Source: Ephydatia muelleri (Eukaryota; Porifera; Demospongiae; Spongillida; Spongillidae). Taken from it: 64,000 nt of DNA. The translations under genes and the position numbers were made by a program. The DNA is taken from contig JABACO010000023.1 of assembly GCA_013339895.1 (NCBI GenBank), positions 5,047,175-5,111,174 on the forward strand, written 5' to 3'. Under the pieces are notes generated by a model. The model saw nothing but the letters and a program-made list of their open reading frames with translations. It ran no database searches and was not told the origin of the DNA. Below, one piece after another: positions 13,701-26,508 of this stretch (position 1 is the stretch's first letter; each line of letters starts with the position of its first letter).

Positions 13701-16700
13701 AACATTGAGTCCTGAAAGTCTGAAAGCCTCAAGTCATGAGGATCTGAACACATTGAGTCATGAGAGTCAGAATGCTTCAATTCATAAGAGCTCAAGGACA
13801 TCAAGTCAGGAGACTCTGAAAGCATCAAGTCACGGAAGCTTAAAGGCATCTGATTACACGAGTCCGAAGGTGTCAGCCCATGAGGGTCCATTGACCACAA
13901 CTTCTGAGAATCCGAAAACCCTAATCCCTACAGACGTATCTCAACCGAATGTGAAGAGCTCAACCATCAACGAGAGTGTTGTGTTTATGAAGTCGCCTGA
14001 AAATGCGGTACCTCACGAGGCCATTGGTGGCATTAGACAGGCAGCAGTCATGATGGCGGGAGGGGACGATGCAGGAGGGGTGGCCAGAGAAAATGCACCC
14101 AAGGAGAAGGAAGAGTCATTCACAGTCTATATTCCCTGCAGTTCCGAACTAGAGGGCACATCGTCCCTAGTAGAAGCTAGCAAGGAACCATTAGAGAGAG
14201 AATTGGCAGCCTTGCAGGCAGCTCTAAAGGCAGCTGGACTCCCACAGCTTGGTGAAACTTTTACCGGTCCCCACACTAGTACCACTGATCCCCATGACAA
14301 GTATAAACTAGAGACTCGCATCAATTCAGTTGATCGCCATAGCAAGTCTAAACTAGAGACTTTCATTAGCTCTGCTGATCCCCATAGCAAGTCTAAACTA
14401 GAGACACACACCTGTTCTTCTGGCCCAGTAGACAATAAAGAGCCGCATTCGCATATTATAGCAAAGGAGGGCATTACACTGAGCCTACATGACGCCATCA
14501 GAGAGATCACGACTCAAGAGCTAGCCAGTGTGATGAAAGAAGTCTTGGAGCAGGAGAGACAAGATATCGGAGGTGTATTATCCGATGGTGCCAGTACACA
14601 CGATAAGATAACCTGTGCTGCTGCTAAATCTAGGTCTGGATGGGAATGGACTTATGTGCCTGGTCATGTGACTGAGGGTGATACCCAGGGTATGGATCAT
14701 GAGAAGCCTCTGAGCACCAAGAATGCTGGTCTCTCAGTTGGAAGAGGCACAAACAGAGAACTTCCTAAAGCTGGGAAGACAGTAAGGTACTGAGGAAAGA
14801 CTTTACTCCAAGCAATTGGAGGATAGAGACTGGTCTTTTCCTTCTGCATATAGTTTATAATGGCCAGTTATTAAGATCGTTGCCGCGAAAAGGGACCTAA
14901 CTTATGTTTCTTCATTGCCTTACCACACCATGACAGATGTGTAACAATCGCTCATGTGTGTAAAGGACATTTCAGACTTCAAAAATATCGAAATATATAC
15001 ATTAAGTCCCTTTTCTCCGCAACAATCTACTTCGAGCCTATTATAGTCATAGTTAATAGACTAGGGTCTTCAATTAATGGCATTGTTATAGTACCTGTAC
15101 AGTAGGAGTGTTCAAAATACTTGTTAGATGTACTTACTTACTATTGGTGTAGTTGTAACCTGTTGAAACCTTTTGTTTTGCTCATTATTTACTAGTAATG
15201 CTATGCAATGCATTCGTACTTGTTCCAGCTCATATGGAAATCGAACACATTTCAGTAGACAGGCAAGTGGCAGATTAAAACAGCAGTCTTCTTCAGCAGA
15301 AGCAGAGAGACTGCAGCTGCGTACAGCTGGCCCACAGAGACCAGAAAACAAGGACCTTGGAAAGGAGATGAGGCAGGGTCTTGGAGGGATGAGAAGACAG
15401 GGTGTGGGTGGGGCAAAGGGGCCAGGTATTGGAGGGAAGAAGATACAGGGCATTGGAGGACATGAGAGTCACAAGCTCGTTGCAGAAAGAGGAACTGATC
15501 ATTCTGAATCCGAATCTGCCCCTAAGGTAGCAGAAATTAGCATGGTGAAGTACTGCGCTTTACATTGTAGCTCATCATTAAGACATTGATAATGGTCTGT
15601 TCCCCTAAAATTAGATGCAGTTGCAGTTGAAATTCAGATGCAGTTGCAGTTGAAATTCTTTTTCCCATAAATTAGTTGCAGTTGCAGTTGAAATTTTATC
15701 TGATAGTCAAGTTTTCCAATTACATTGAGCATGATGAATTTGTAGATGCAGCATTATGTTGGTCGCTATTAGTTACTGGAATCAAGTGCAAACGTTTTAT
15801 CTTAATCTATACTTGATTACAATCTAGCTTATTTAATATAATTCCTGATTGGCAATATACTCAGATCATTGTAGTCATGATTCCCAATAATAACTTCAGT
15901 AATTATACAGATATAGTTCAGATGTAAAGTGTGTGTATAGCCATAATGCTCCAATCATACAGTGTTGAGTGCCTAGTGATCTTTTCGCATGGTGGTTATT
16001 TCTTTATTTATGGGGGATCGAAGTTGCAAAATACATGTGCAGTGTAGTTGCTGAAGATGTGAGTGATCCAGAATAGCCCACATTATGTACCCGGGTGAGG
16101 CTGAGGAGAAAACATAATGCTTTTCCCATTCCCCATCATGTGGTGTGATGAAGCTGTGGGGAAGACTTGACAATGAAGAAGCTCTAGAGTGGAAGAAGAC
16201 CTGGCAAGAGGAAAAGGTAATATCATCCAGCAATGTTACCAAATCAATAATTATATCAAATCCAGCAAGAATCAATAGTAAAAGCCGCCAAACAAGAGAG
16301 CTTCCATTGATCCATACAGTACTGTATGTACAGTATGTGATGCACATGTGTGTTTTTCTCAACATTAAACTGTCCTCAATCCCATCCTAAGTCATGCAGT
16401 CACTTTCACCCTGCACAGGCACTTCACGTCCAGACTACGGCCCAGTTGCGTGAGATGGTGGTGCAGTGTGGGCACATGGAGGAGGCTCTGAAGGTAGCCC
16501 GTGAGAGGGAGGAGGCCTGCAGGGCGAGGGAGGGGGCCCTCAAGGCAGCCCTGGAGAGAAAAGATGTCTCGAAGGCAGAGGCCCTTAGAGCCAAGGACGA
16601 GCTTAGAGCCAAGGAAGAGGCCCTGAAGGCAAGGGAGGAGGCCTTGAAGGCAAAGAAGGAGGCCCTGACGGCTAGAGAGGAGGCCCTGACGGCAAAGGAG

Positions 16701-18436
16701 GAGGCCCTGAAGGCAAGGGAGGAGGCTGTGGAGGCAAAGGAGGAGGCCCTGCAGGAAAGGGAAGAAGCTGCGGAGGCTAAGGAGGAAGCTCTGAAGAGAG
16801 AGGAGGAGGGTTTGAAGGAAGCTGGTGAGAGGGCAGATGGGAGGGAGGGTGCACTGGAGAAGAGCAAGCAGGAGCTCCAGGAGGAGGTGCTCTCACTCAC
16901 GGCCAAGGTTCGCTCATGTCTATGGTGATGGGATGGGAAAAAGGTTGTTGTAATTGAAATATTGTGGTATTTGGAGCCAAGCCACTGTAATGCAATCTGA
17001 ACCAGTGTAATACAAGTGTACTTGTTTACATGTATGTGGGTGCACTTTGACCCAAACGTAACAGAATTTCCACTCTCCATGTGAGGTCACTGATGCAGTT
17101 GACTGCACAGTATTAATGTTATCTAAATATGTTCAATAAGTACATGTATTTCCTTGCATACGACTACACGCACACACACAAATACACACATGCACATCCA
17201 TGTACATGTACACACACTATACAAGACACACACACAAATACACATATGGGCATCCATGTACATGTACACACACAAATACACACTTGGACATCATGTACAC
17301 ATGCTACACATAGCACACACAAATGCACACATGGCACACACATGCACATACATGTATATGTACACATACACATACTACACATGTGCTTACATCTTTTTTC
17401 CTCATTAGTTGAATGAGCTAGAGAAAGCTTCAAGCAGCAGGCAACTACTGAGCACAGCTCAGCTAACAAAGGAGGAGAAAGAAGCATTGGAGTCTAACAT
17501 TAGGGAGCAAGAGGTTATTCTTCAAGGCTATCAAAAGGTACAACTGTATGCGCGCCAGACGTGGTTGATGGAGTTGACTGGACCAGTTGGTAATGAACAC
17601 AATAAAGATGAAATGAGGGCTTGCATTTTATATTTGAATTGAGAAAGTCACAATCATTTAATTCAACATTTCCTGTCTAAGAGCAAGATGCTTTCAGACT
17701 TTATTTACTGTAGAATATTTATTTTGATTAGGAAAATGAGCGTCTCTATGAAGAGCTAGCCCATTCAGAGAAAGAACTGAAATCAGTCAGAGCCCGTTAC
17801 TTTGAAGAAAATCAAAAACTGAATGCTGAGCTAATGAATGCAAGGTACCTGTAGTAGTACATTTACACTGTATGTGTATGGTATGTGTGCAAGCAAAATA
17901 AGATATGAGTATGCACATGTGTATGTACTGTGCACATCAGGTTGTGTCAGTAAAAATTAGTACATGATGATGGGCCGCATGCGTTGTGTGACATTACTCT
18001 GTTCAGCTACATGTACAGTAACGTATATCAGATCATTCATAGTGCTCCGCCTTAATGCATGTGCTGACGTATACTGTACGCTGCGTGGTTGTGAGGGACT
18101 GTACATGTCTCTTGTATTGCACAGAGCACAGCAGCAAAGGCCTACTGCATCCTCTACCAATGTCTTGCATTCGCCTGGGAAGAATGAACAAGCCGCTCAT
18201 CTAAACAACAGGGTGCTTCAATTAGAAGACCAGTTGGAGCGTTCACTTGATAAGGAAAAGCAGCTGGATGCACAGGTGAGCATGCATACAGCACTGCAAC
18301 AAATTTTTTGGCCCATTGTGGTATGAATACCAGCCCCAATAGATCAGACCTCTGAGATAATACCCCTGACCTTCACATCATGTTCCTCATTGCTTGCAGT
18401 AGAGCACACCTGATTTCCAGTGTGGGTGTGTGTGTT

Positions 18437-18499
<63 letters not shown>

Positions 18500-21400
18500 A
18501 TGTGTGTGTGTGGTAGTGCACACCTCAAGGCGTCTTGCTGTCCAGACATACTGTATGCATGCATGCCATTCACTGTTCTCATTCTTTCTGTTGTTTCCTG
18601 ACAACCACCGCTTGTGGTGTTAGCATCTATGCATGCTGTACTTGAATATATAGCTGGTTTTAACAGCATAACACCTATGTTTGTTTTTATCAGTTTACAG
18701 TGTACATGTACACTGTATGGGTAGGGACATGGCTTACTTGCCAGTGTTCCTGCCAGCAGTTCAATGCAATTGTGGTTGTACCTTGTGAGACAATTTACAG
18801 TAAACACTAATGTGTAAGGTTTGCACATGTAGAGCTATGTCTGACCACAGGTGAAGCAACTGAAGCAGGTCAACCACAGCTCAGGATTAGAGCTGCAGTC
18901 ACTTAAATCAGAGGTGGCGTCTCTTAAAGTGAAGAGGAGTGAGGAGGTGAGCCTTCAGAAGTCTGCCCTGGTGGATAAAATGAAGGCAGAACACAGGAAG
19001 GAGGTGGAGCTTCTTGTGAAAGAACACACCAAGGAAATCGAGGCTCTCACCTCACAGGTTGACATGCTTAGACACAACCAGCGTGGTGTCGATGAAGTGT
19101 GTGAGCAACTCAGGGAGAAGGAGGTAGAGGTCAAGAGCCTGCAAGACACCATCACAAGAATGAAGGTGGGCTCCTCTTGGGCGTGTACAGCTACATATAA
19201 AGGTCTTACTCATAAGACCTCTTCCTTGTACATTGCATCAGACCACGCCTCCAGTGCACACACATGTAGTATAGTTGTACGTCAGTTGCACATGTGTATC
19301 AACACACAGCTGAGGTATATGTACAATATGTGCCTTCAGTAATGTACAGTCATTTATTGACTGCCACGTGTGTCGTCGAACATCCACATGAACAGAACAC
19401 CAGTCTACATGTGCAGTATACATCACATTGCATTTATTCATTGCAGTTACATCAGTATAGTCACATGTAACAGTAGCAGGGATACCTGAGTAGGAGGGGC
19501 ACATTAGGACATAGATCTTGGAGGCTTTATGATATTAGACACCTTCCTCAGCCATTGTTCATAATGTGTAAAAGTATGAGTGCATGTTTGTATGTTTTGA
19601 AGATATCCTATGAGAATTCTTTAGGCTGAGGGGGTTAGCCTCTGGCAGATCTGTGTGGCCTTAGTTTCATATCTCAGTAGATGACTAATTGAATAGTTTA
19701 ATACATGTACAGCTGTAGCATTGTTTTTTCCTGGTTCTTTTACATATTACGTGATATGGCAATGTTTGCTGCCTACAAGAACAGAGGGTTAACATTATGT
19801 CATGAAATCTGGCCCGTCATCAAATCTTCATACCTTGAACAATTACGATGCTTGTACAAGTCCCTTGAGGGGTGTGGGAACTCTGTGTGACCTCTTAAAT
19901 GTACAGTGTACATATGCAACTAATTGTCGCTACAAGTATGTAGGGCAGCAAGTACTGGATATTAGATTCCTACCATTTCAATATCCACGGCTCTCCCAAA
20001 TGTAGACCTACTCGCACACACGTATGTGCACAGCTAGCACACACTCACACACCATTACCTCTTCCACTGTGCCCACCACCAGCTGTCATGGTATGGTATG
20101 CTAGGCAACTTCCTGTTGATTTCATGTCAACATTGACTACCTTGTATTTCCCTTTAATTACCCTCTGCCTCCTGTGTGCAGGGAGCGTCTGGTCTGGAGG
20201 CAGAAAAGGTGAAGCAGGTGTTGGAGCGCAGAATCAAAGAACTGGAGGACATCATTCAGAAGAAGTTTCCCAACTCACTTTCTGCACTCATTGTAGCCAG
20301 CAAAGCAGAGCATGGTAGGCAGAGAGTGGGGTGTAAGGAGGGGTGGGGGCAGAGCTAAGATTGGAGCTAAATAGCAGTGATGGTGGAGCTAAGGGTGGAA
20401 CCTAGATGTAGTGTGGATAGAGCTAAGGAAGTGATATGGGTGGAGCTAAGTTGTGAGGAGGGCAGAGCTAAGGAAAGGTGTGGGTGGAGCGAAGGAGTTG
20501 TGAAGTTGACATTGGGCTATTTCATTTAATGACCGTATATGGGGGCTGCAGGTACCTGAAGGGGTTAGCTTTGGTATTTTGGTATTCTGGGGGATTTATT
20601 AATTGTCCAGGGGGATTTATTGTTGTTTCCCTCCGTCCCTTGTACGATCATTAAATGGAATAGCTCATTACGTAGACAGGTAAGGTGGTCTAGTGTGCTA
20701 TGTGCTGTTACGTGCAACAGTGTTGCCTGGTTGCCTATAGACCATGGGAGATACCACATTGCCCCCTACATGTAATCTCCTGACCCTAGCTACCTTAGCA
20801 CTGATATCATCAAGCATCAAGTCTTTGTGAAGGGTTCAATATATCCTATCCATTCTAATGCGAAGATAGTATGGCATGTTTTGAGGTTTATGTACATGTA
20901 TTGTACCTGTAACCTGGGGTGACAATTCTTTAGTAAGGGGGATGCGGAATTGCCAGCATGCTTGATTTGAAGTCTATGCAGCCACACCTACAGTAAGTAC
21001 ATGTACTTAATGAAGGATGAAGTGTAGTGGAACAACTGCTGGCAGCAATAGAATGTGGTTTGCACATTTGTTAGTATAATGTTGCACTTGTTGTAGAAAG
21101 TGTAACTATTGAATAGCTTCTTTAGCCTCAAGTCCATCTGCATACCTCGAGCATCGTGTTTGCGAACTGCAAGAAGAATTGCAGAAGCAGGATAGGGAAT
21201 ACAGCCTCAAGGTTCAAGGCCTGCAGCACAAGTTCTCTAGCATTGAGGTAGGGGGACGTCATTGGGTTGATCACACCATAACGTCTCTCTTTACCCCTCC
21301 CCTTACCCCCCACCCCACCCCTAATTCCTTCTGCAGTTACAATATGAGCAGCAAATCAGTCATCTGAGGAGGGAGCTGGAGGTATGTACAACTGCCATGC

Positions 21401-24400
21401 TTCATTCCCACATCTGAGCATTACCACAGCAACTTTAATTAGCCTGAACCTTTAGTCTCTAATTTGCCAACAATGTGCTTCACTGAATTACTTTACCAAT
21501 GTAGAGGGCACAAGAGAAGTCTCACAATGCAGCACAAGTGCAGGCTTGTACCATGCCACAGCACGAAAAGCTACAAGCCAGCATAAGTGAACTACAAGAA
21601 AAGGTACATGCAGAAAGGGAGTGGTGGTTTGCCTTGAATGATGGCCAGTGTGTGCATGGCTTTCGTGCATGTGTATGAAATGATGCCCATCATGACCCCA
21701 GCATCAGTGTGTGCATTGTGCACGAGATACATGTATGCAAAAATACTGTAGAAGCCAAACTGAAAGTGTACTGTACATGGACATACAATGTGCACACACT
21801 CATAGATGCATGGCTGTGCACACACATACAGTACACACAAGACAACCACACCATTGCATACAGCTATGTGAGTCTACTGTTATACTTGTAATGTAAATGT
21901 ATGTGCATATGGTACCTGTGCATGTACATGTATGTTCATTTTGATATAGCTATCCCAAGTCACAAGTACCCTCCAGCATGAACGACTTCAAATGGAAGGA
22001 AAACTCGCAGAGGCTGCAAATAAGGCAAATATGGTAGAGCAGCAGATGAATGATAAGGTATGGTTTTAGGCTGATATCATAAAATGCATCCAGATCAAAC
22101 GGATACATGTATGTACATGTACATTTATATGGAAATGAATGGGCTATTTCTAAACACTGCATCCTCTGTTGGAAACTTGATTTTGGTGCTGCAGTTACTG
22201 TATAAGGTTTGAAACCAGTGCAACTTTCTGAAGGATTAATGAAGTCACTGTTGGTTTTGTATTTTGCCAAGTGTGTTGCTTAACAAAGTAAGATGATTTT
22301 ATCCGCCCAATTCATGCATCAATGTTGGGAAGGGGGAGGGAAGTTTACTACCTCCCGCGCATGTATGTTATGGCTTGAATCAAGCAGGAATACATGTATG
22401 TCCTCTTACTTAGCTGAGAAATCGATAATATCAAAACTTGACAAATGGAATGGATCAATATGGACAGTTTTAATTAATAACAACATAATGAATTTGAAGG
22501 AATTTGGATGCTTCTTTAGAAATCTCATAAATTTTGACACCTTTGGTTTACCTGACTTGGTATGTGTATGTACATGTAGTACTGTTGTTAGAAGCACCAA
22601 ATCAGGCTTCCCCACAGTATGATTAAGTGCTGATACTTTTGTCAAAATCAGTGCACCTAGTAACCAGTGAGATATCAGATATCATGACGTTTAATTTAGT
22701 TTTCTTTGACTGGACTCAATGTCTATATAAGTGTAGAAGTTTCTCTTTTTTTTTTTAGGTTTTTTTTTTTAATAATGCAATTTTTGGTTTGCCTGTCTGC
22801 ACTAGTCTATACTGTTTGTCATAGAAAAGTATGGAGTCTGCTCAGTCCAGCCATGTGGAGTACTCTATGTCAATGTACATGTAGTGTACATGTATGCACA
22901 TCATTGTCGCATCCTCTAGTTCTCACCATTGTATTGCTTCACATACATGTATTTGTTGTTTAGTATGCATTGTTGTTTTCCCCTAGTACTGGTCTGTGTT
23001 CCCTGGTACTGGCCTTTGTCCTGGTACTGGTCTGTGTTCCCCTGGTACTGGTCTGTGTTCCCCTGGTACTGGTCTGTGTTCCCTGGTACTGGTCTGTGTA
23101 GCCCTGGTACTGGTCTGTGTTCCCTGGTACTGGTCTGTGTTCCCCTGGTACTGGTCTGTGTTCCCCTGGTACTGGTCTGTGTTCCCTAGTACTGGTCTGT
23201 GTAGCCCTGGTACTGGTCTGTGTTCCCCTGGTACTGTTCTGTGTTCCCCTGGTACTGGTCTGTGTAGCCCTGGTACTGGTCTGTGTTCCCCTGGTACTGG
23301 TCTGTGTTCCCCTGGTACTGGTCTGTGTAGCCCTGGTACTGGTCTATGTAGCCCTGGTACTGGTCTGTGTTCCCCTGGTACTGGTCTATGTAGCCCTGGT
23401 ACTGGTCTGTGTAGCCCTGGTACTGGTCTGTGTAGCCCTGGTACTGGTCTGTGTTCTCCTTGTGCTGGACTGACCAGCATGGACGACTGAACTCCTTATG
23501 CAAGTGCTGCTACTCTGCTATGGCATGTGGTTGGTGCAGGGAAGTAATACAAAGGGAAGACAATACACACCAGTAGTAGGAGAGTATTCAGTAACAATGT
23601 TTTCATGCTGATTGACTCATTAGCATGTTTCATGTTAAATATTGATAGCTTCAGACAGTAAATGTGCATACTATGATGTGCCCAGATTGCAGCTATACAA
23701 GAGCAGAACTCAATAAAATTAGACAAACTGGTTGCCAAGTATGCCAAAGAGAAGTCGGATCCCAAGATGATCCATCTCTCTTCTCAAGTTGCTGCAATGG
23801 AGGTAAGATGATCGTCTGTTGTTAACTGTAATCATTCGTTCTATCACCTGTAGCTTCACGGTGTATTGCCACTAGTTCCTATCAGCACACATACATGTAC
23901 ATGTTAAAAAAGATGACATCTAGTTTCTGCATACGTGTTGTTTAGATTTTTCTTTATCTCTCTACCGTAGGGCGCAACTGCCCTTAACCTCAACTATCAC
24001 ATGTCGTGCCATTCTTGTATCTGTATACTAAGTCAGAGACAGCTCCAGAAGCAGAGATGCTTTTCTTATGTGTGTGGCCTGCTAGAAATTAATTGCAATG
24101 CTAGAGCTGCCTCACTTGCAGGCTAGAGTGCCTCACTTGCAGGCTAGAGTTGCCTCATATGCAGGCTACAGCTGCCTCACTTGCAGGCTAGAGTTGCCTC
24201 ACTTGCAGGCTACAGCTGCCTCACTTGCAGGCTAGAGTTCACTTGCAGGCTAAAGCTGCCTCACTTGCAGGCTAGAGTTCACTTGCAGGCTAGAGCTGCC
24301 TCACTGCAGGCTAGAGTTCACTTGCAGGCTAGAGCTGCCTCACTTGCAGGCTAGAGTTCACTTGCAGGCTAGAGCTGCCTCACTTGCAGGCTAGAGTTCA

Positions 24401-26426
24401 CTTGCAGGCTAGAGCTGCCTCACTTGCAGGCTAGAGTTCACTTGCAGGCTAGAGTTGCCTCACTTGCAGGCTAGAGTTGCCTCACTTGCAGGCTATAGTT
24501 CACTTGCAGGCTAGAGTTGCCTCACTTGCAGGCTAGAGTTCACTTGCAGGCTAGAGCTGCCTCACTTGCAGGCTATAGTTCACTTGCAGGCTAGAGTTGC
24601 CTCACTTGCAGGCTAGAGTTGCCTCACTTGCAGGCTAGAGCTGCCTCACTTGCAGGCTAGAGTTGCCTCACTTGCAGGCTAGAGCTGCCTCACTTGCAGG
24701 CTAGAGCTGCCTCACTTGCAGGCTAGAGCTGCCTCACTTGCAGGCTACAGCTGCCTCACTTGCAGGCTACAGTTGCCTCACTTGCAGGCTACAGTTGCCT
24801 CACTTGCAGGCTACAGCTGCCTCACTTGCAGGCTAGAGCTGCCTCACTTGCAGGCTACAGTTGCCTCACTTGCAGGCTACAGCTGCCTCACTTGCAGGCT
24901 ACAGCTGCCTCACTTCCAATGGGAGTGCTAGAATTACATGTACCTCGTCTCTCCACACTAAGAATGGCTCCTATGCTTAATTAGTTATGTTAGTTTGGTT
25001 GTCTGTTTGTTTGTTTTTTGTTTTTGTTATTGTTTTTGTTTTGAAGAAGATAGTACTACAGTAACTGTTATTTACTATTCTAATTAAATTTCCGTTACAC
25101 TACATTTTACTGCATTCCTAACAATGTGTTAGGTTTGAATGAATTTAATATTTCAACACCATCTACAGGTGTGCTTCATGGTGTTGTTCTGCACACATTT
25201 TGTTTAGTACATTCCTATTCTATATCTGATCTGGTGTTGTACATGTACACATACGCATAGGCAGAGGATGGGGATGGTTGAAAGGTGATTGTCTGGAATG
25301 TGCAAAAGGAGATGGTTTAGGGTGTGTGACAGGATGAATCATAAAATGCTTAGACTGCATTTTGGAGAAGGGTAATCCCGCTTGTTTTGATTATGCATAA
25401 AAGATGTTGATGTTGTGTATATGACGTACGTTTCCTGTTTTTAGTAGAAGGGGGGAAAGGGGGGGGCTTGTAGCATGTCATAAACATTGGAGCATAGCCA
25501 ACAAGCAATGGCTATATAAGATGCAGTATTGGAACCAGCTATCATGACAGTGATGTGAGAAGATCTCAACAGCTCTAAGGAAAAGAATATAAACATACCG
25601 TATAGCATGAAACTTTCATGGGTGAAAATGCTAGTGAATTCGCAGTTTGGAAGTTTTCTTTGCGAAATGGTCATGTCCATGCATAGCAAGAGGCATCCTG
25701 CGAAAGTTTTTTTTTTCCACGAATCTTAGTGTCCTAATTTTCGATAGTATGCACCAACCAAGGTTTTCAGCGATATGGTATACTGGATCACTGTGTTCTT
25801 CGCTCTGTCTAGACTCTGAGCATACACGTGTACAGGCAAACACACACTCTACTCATACTCGTACATGTACACTGTATATTGCTGCTATACCGATTTCCTA
25901 CTTCCTCTCATGGTCCATTTTTTGGCCACATCACGGTTCTAAGCCCATACACACTTCAGACAAACAGACACACAATCGTTTAAAAAAAAACGCAAACATA
26001 ATAAACATACACACGTATATTTACAAGCGCATGCACTTGTAAGGATATATATCTGCTGTGTGTGTGTGTGCTTTGGGATTCTTCAGGCAGTGCTTTTGCT
26101 TTAGGTTGCTGTGTCACCAGCATTACCTCATCTCACCTTTACTTGGAGATGTTATTGTTATGGGCAAATAAACAGCATTGTGAAACTGGTACTGTGTGGC
26201 CAGAAAGAAGAGGTCCTGGGGAGGGACAGTTCAAAAGGTGTGTGCCTAGTGAAGTGTGAATGTGGGAGATGGCCAGTGAAATTTGATGTGTGTGGCTAAA
26301 GCAAAGGCTGCTTACTGCTGCGCACCTACTGGCTACATAATATGCTGCCACGTCTGTTCTGTGTGTAAAGTGTGCACGTTTGTGTACTGTGTGTGTGTAT
26401 TGTGTGTGTGTGTGTGTATTATGTGG

Positions 26427-26508
<82 letters not shown>

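Noticed and set aside
13523-13900. Minus-strand frame rich in SDSxDLM
   Set aside because: Antisense reading of the 24-nt coding repeat in CEP162.
22929-23490. Long open frames on both strands over the 21-nt minisatellite
   Set aside because: A 21–22 nt repeat without a stop in a frame keeps that frame open by itself; the region is intronic between well-supported CEP162 exons.
24716-24984. Open frames over the 22-nt minisatellite
   Set aside because: Repeat artefact, overlapping in two frames, within an intron.
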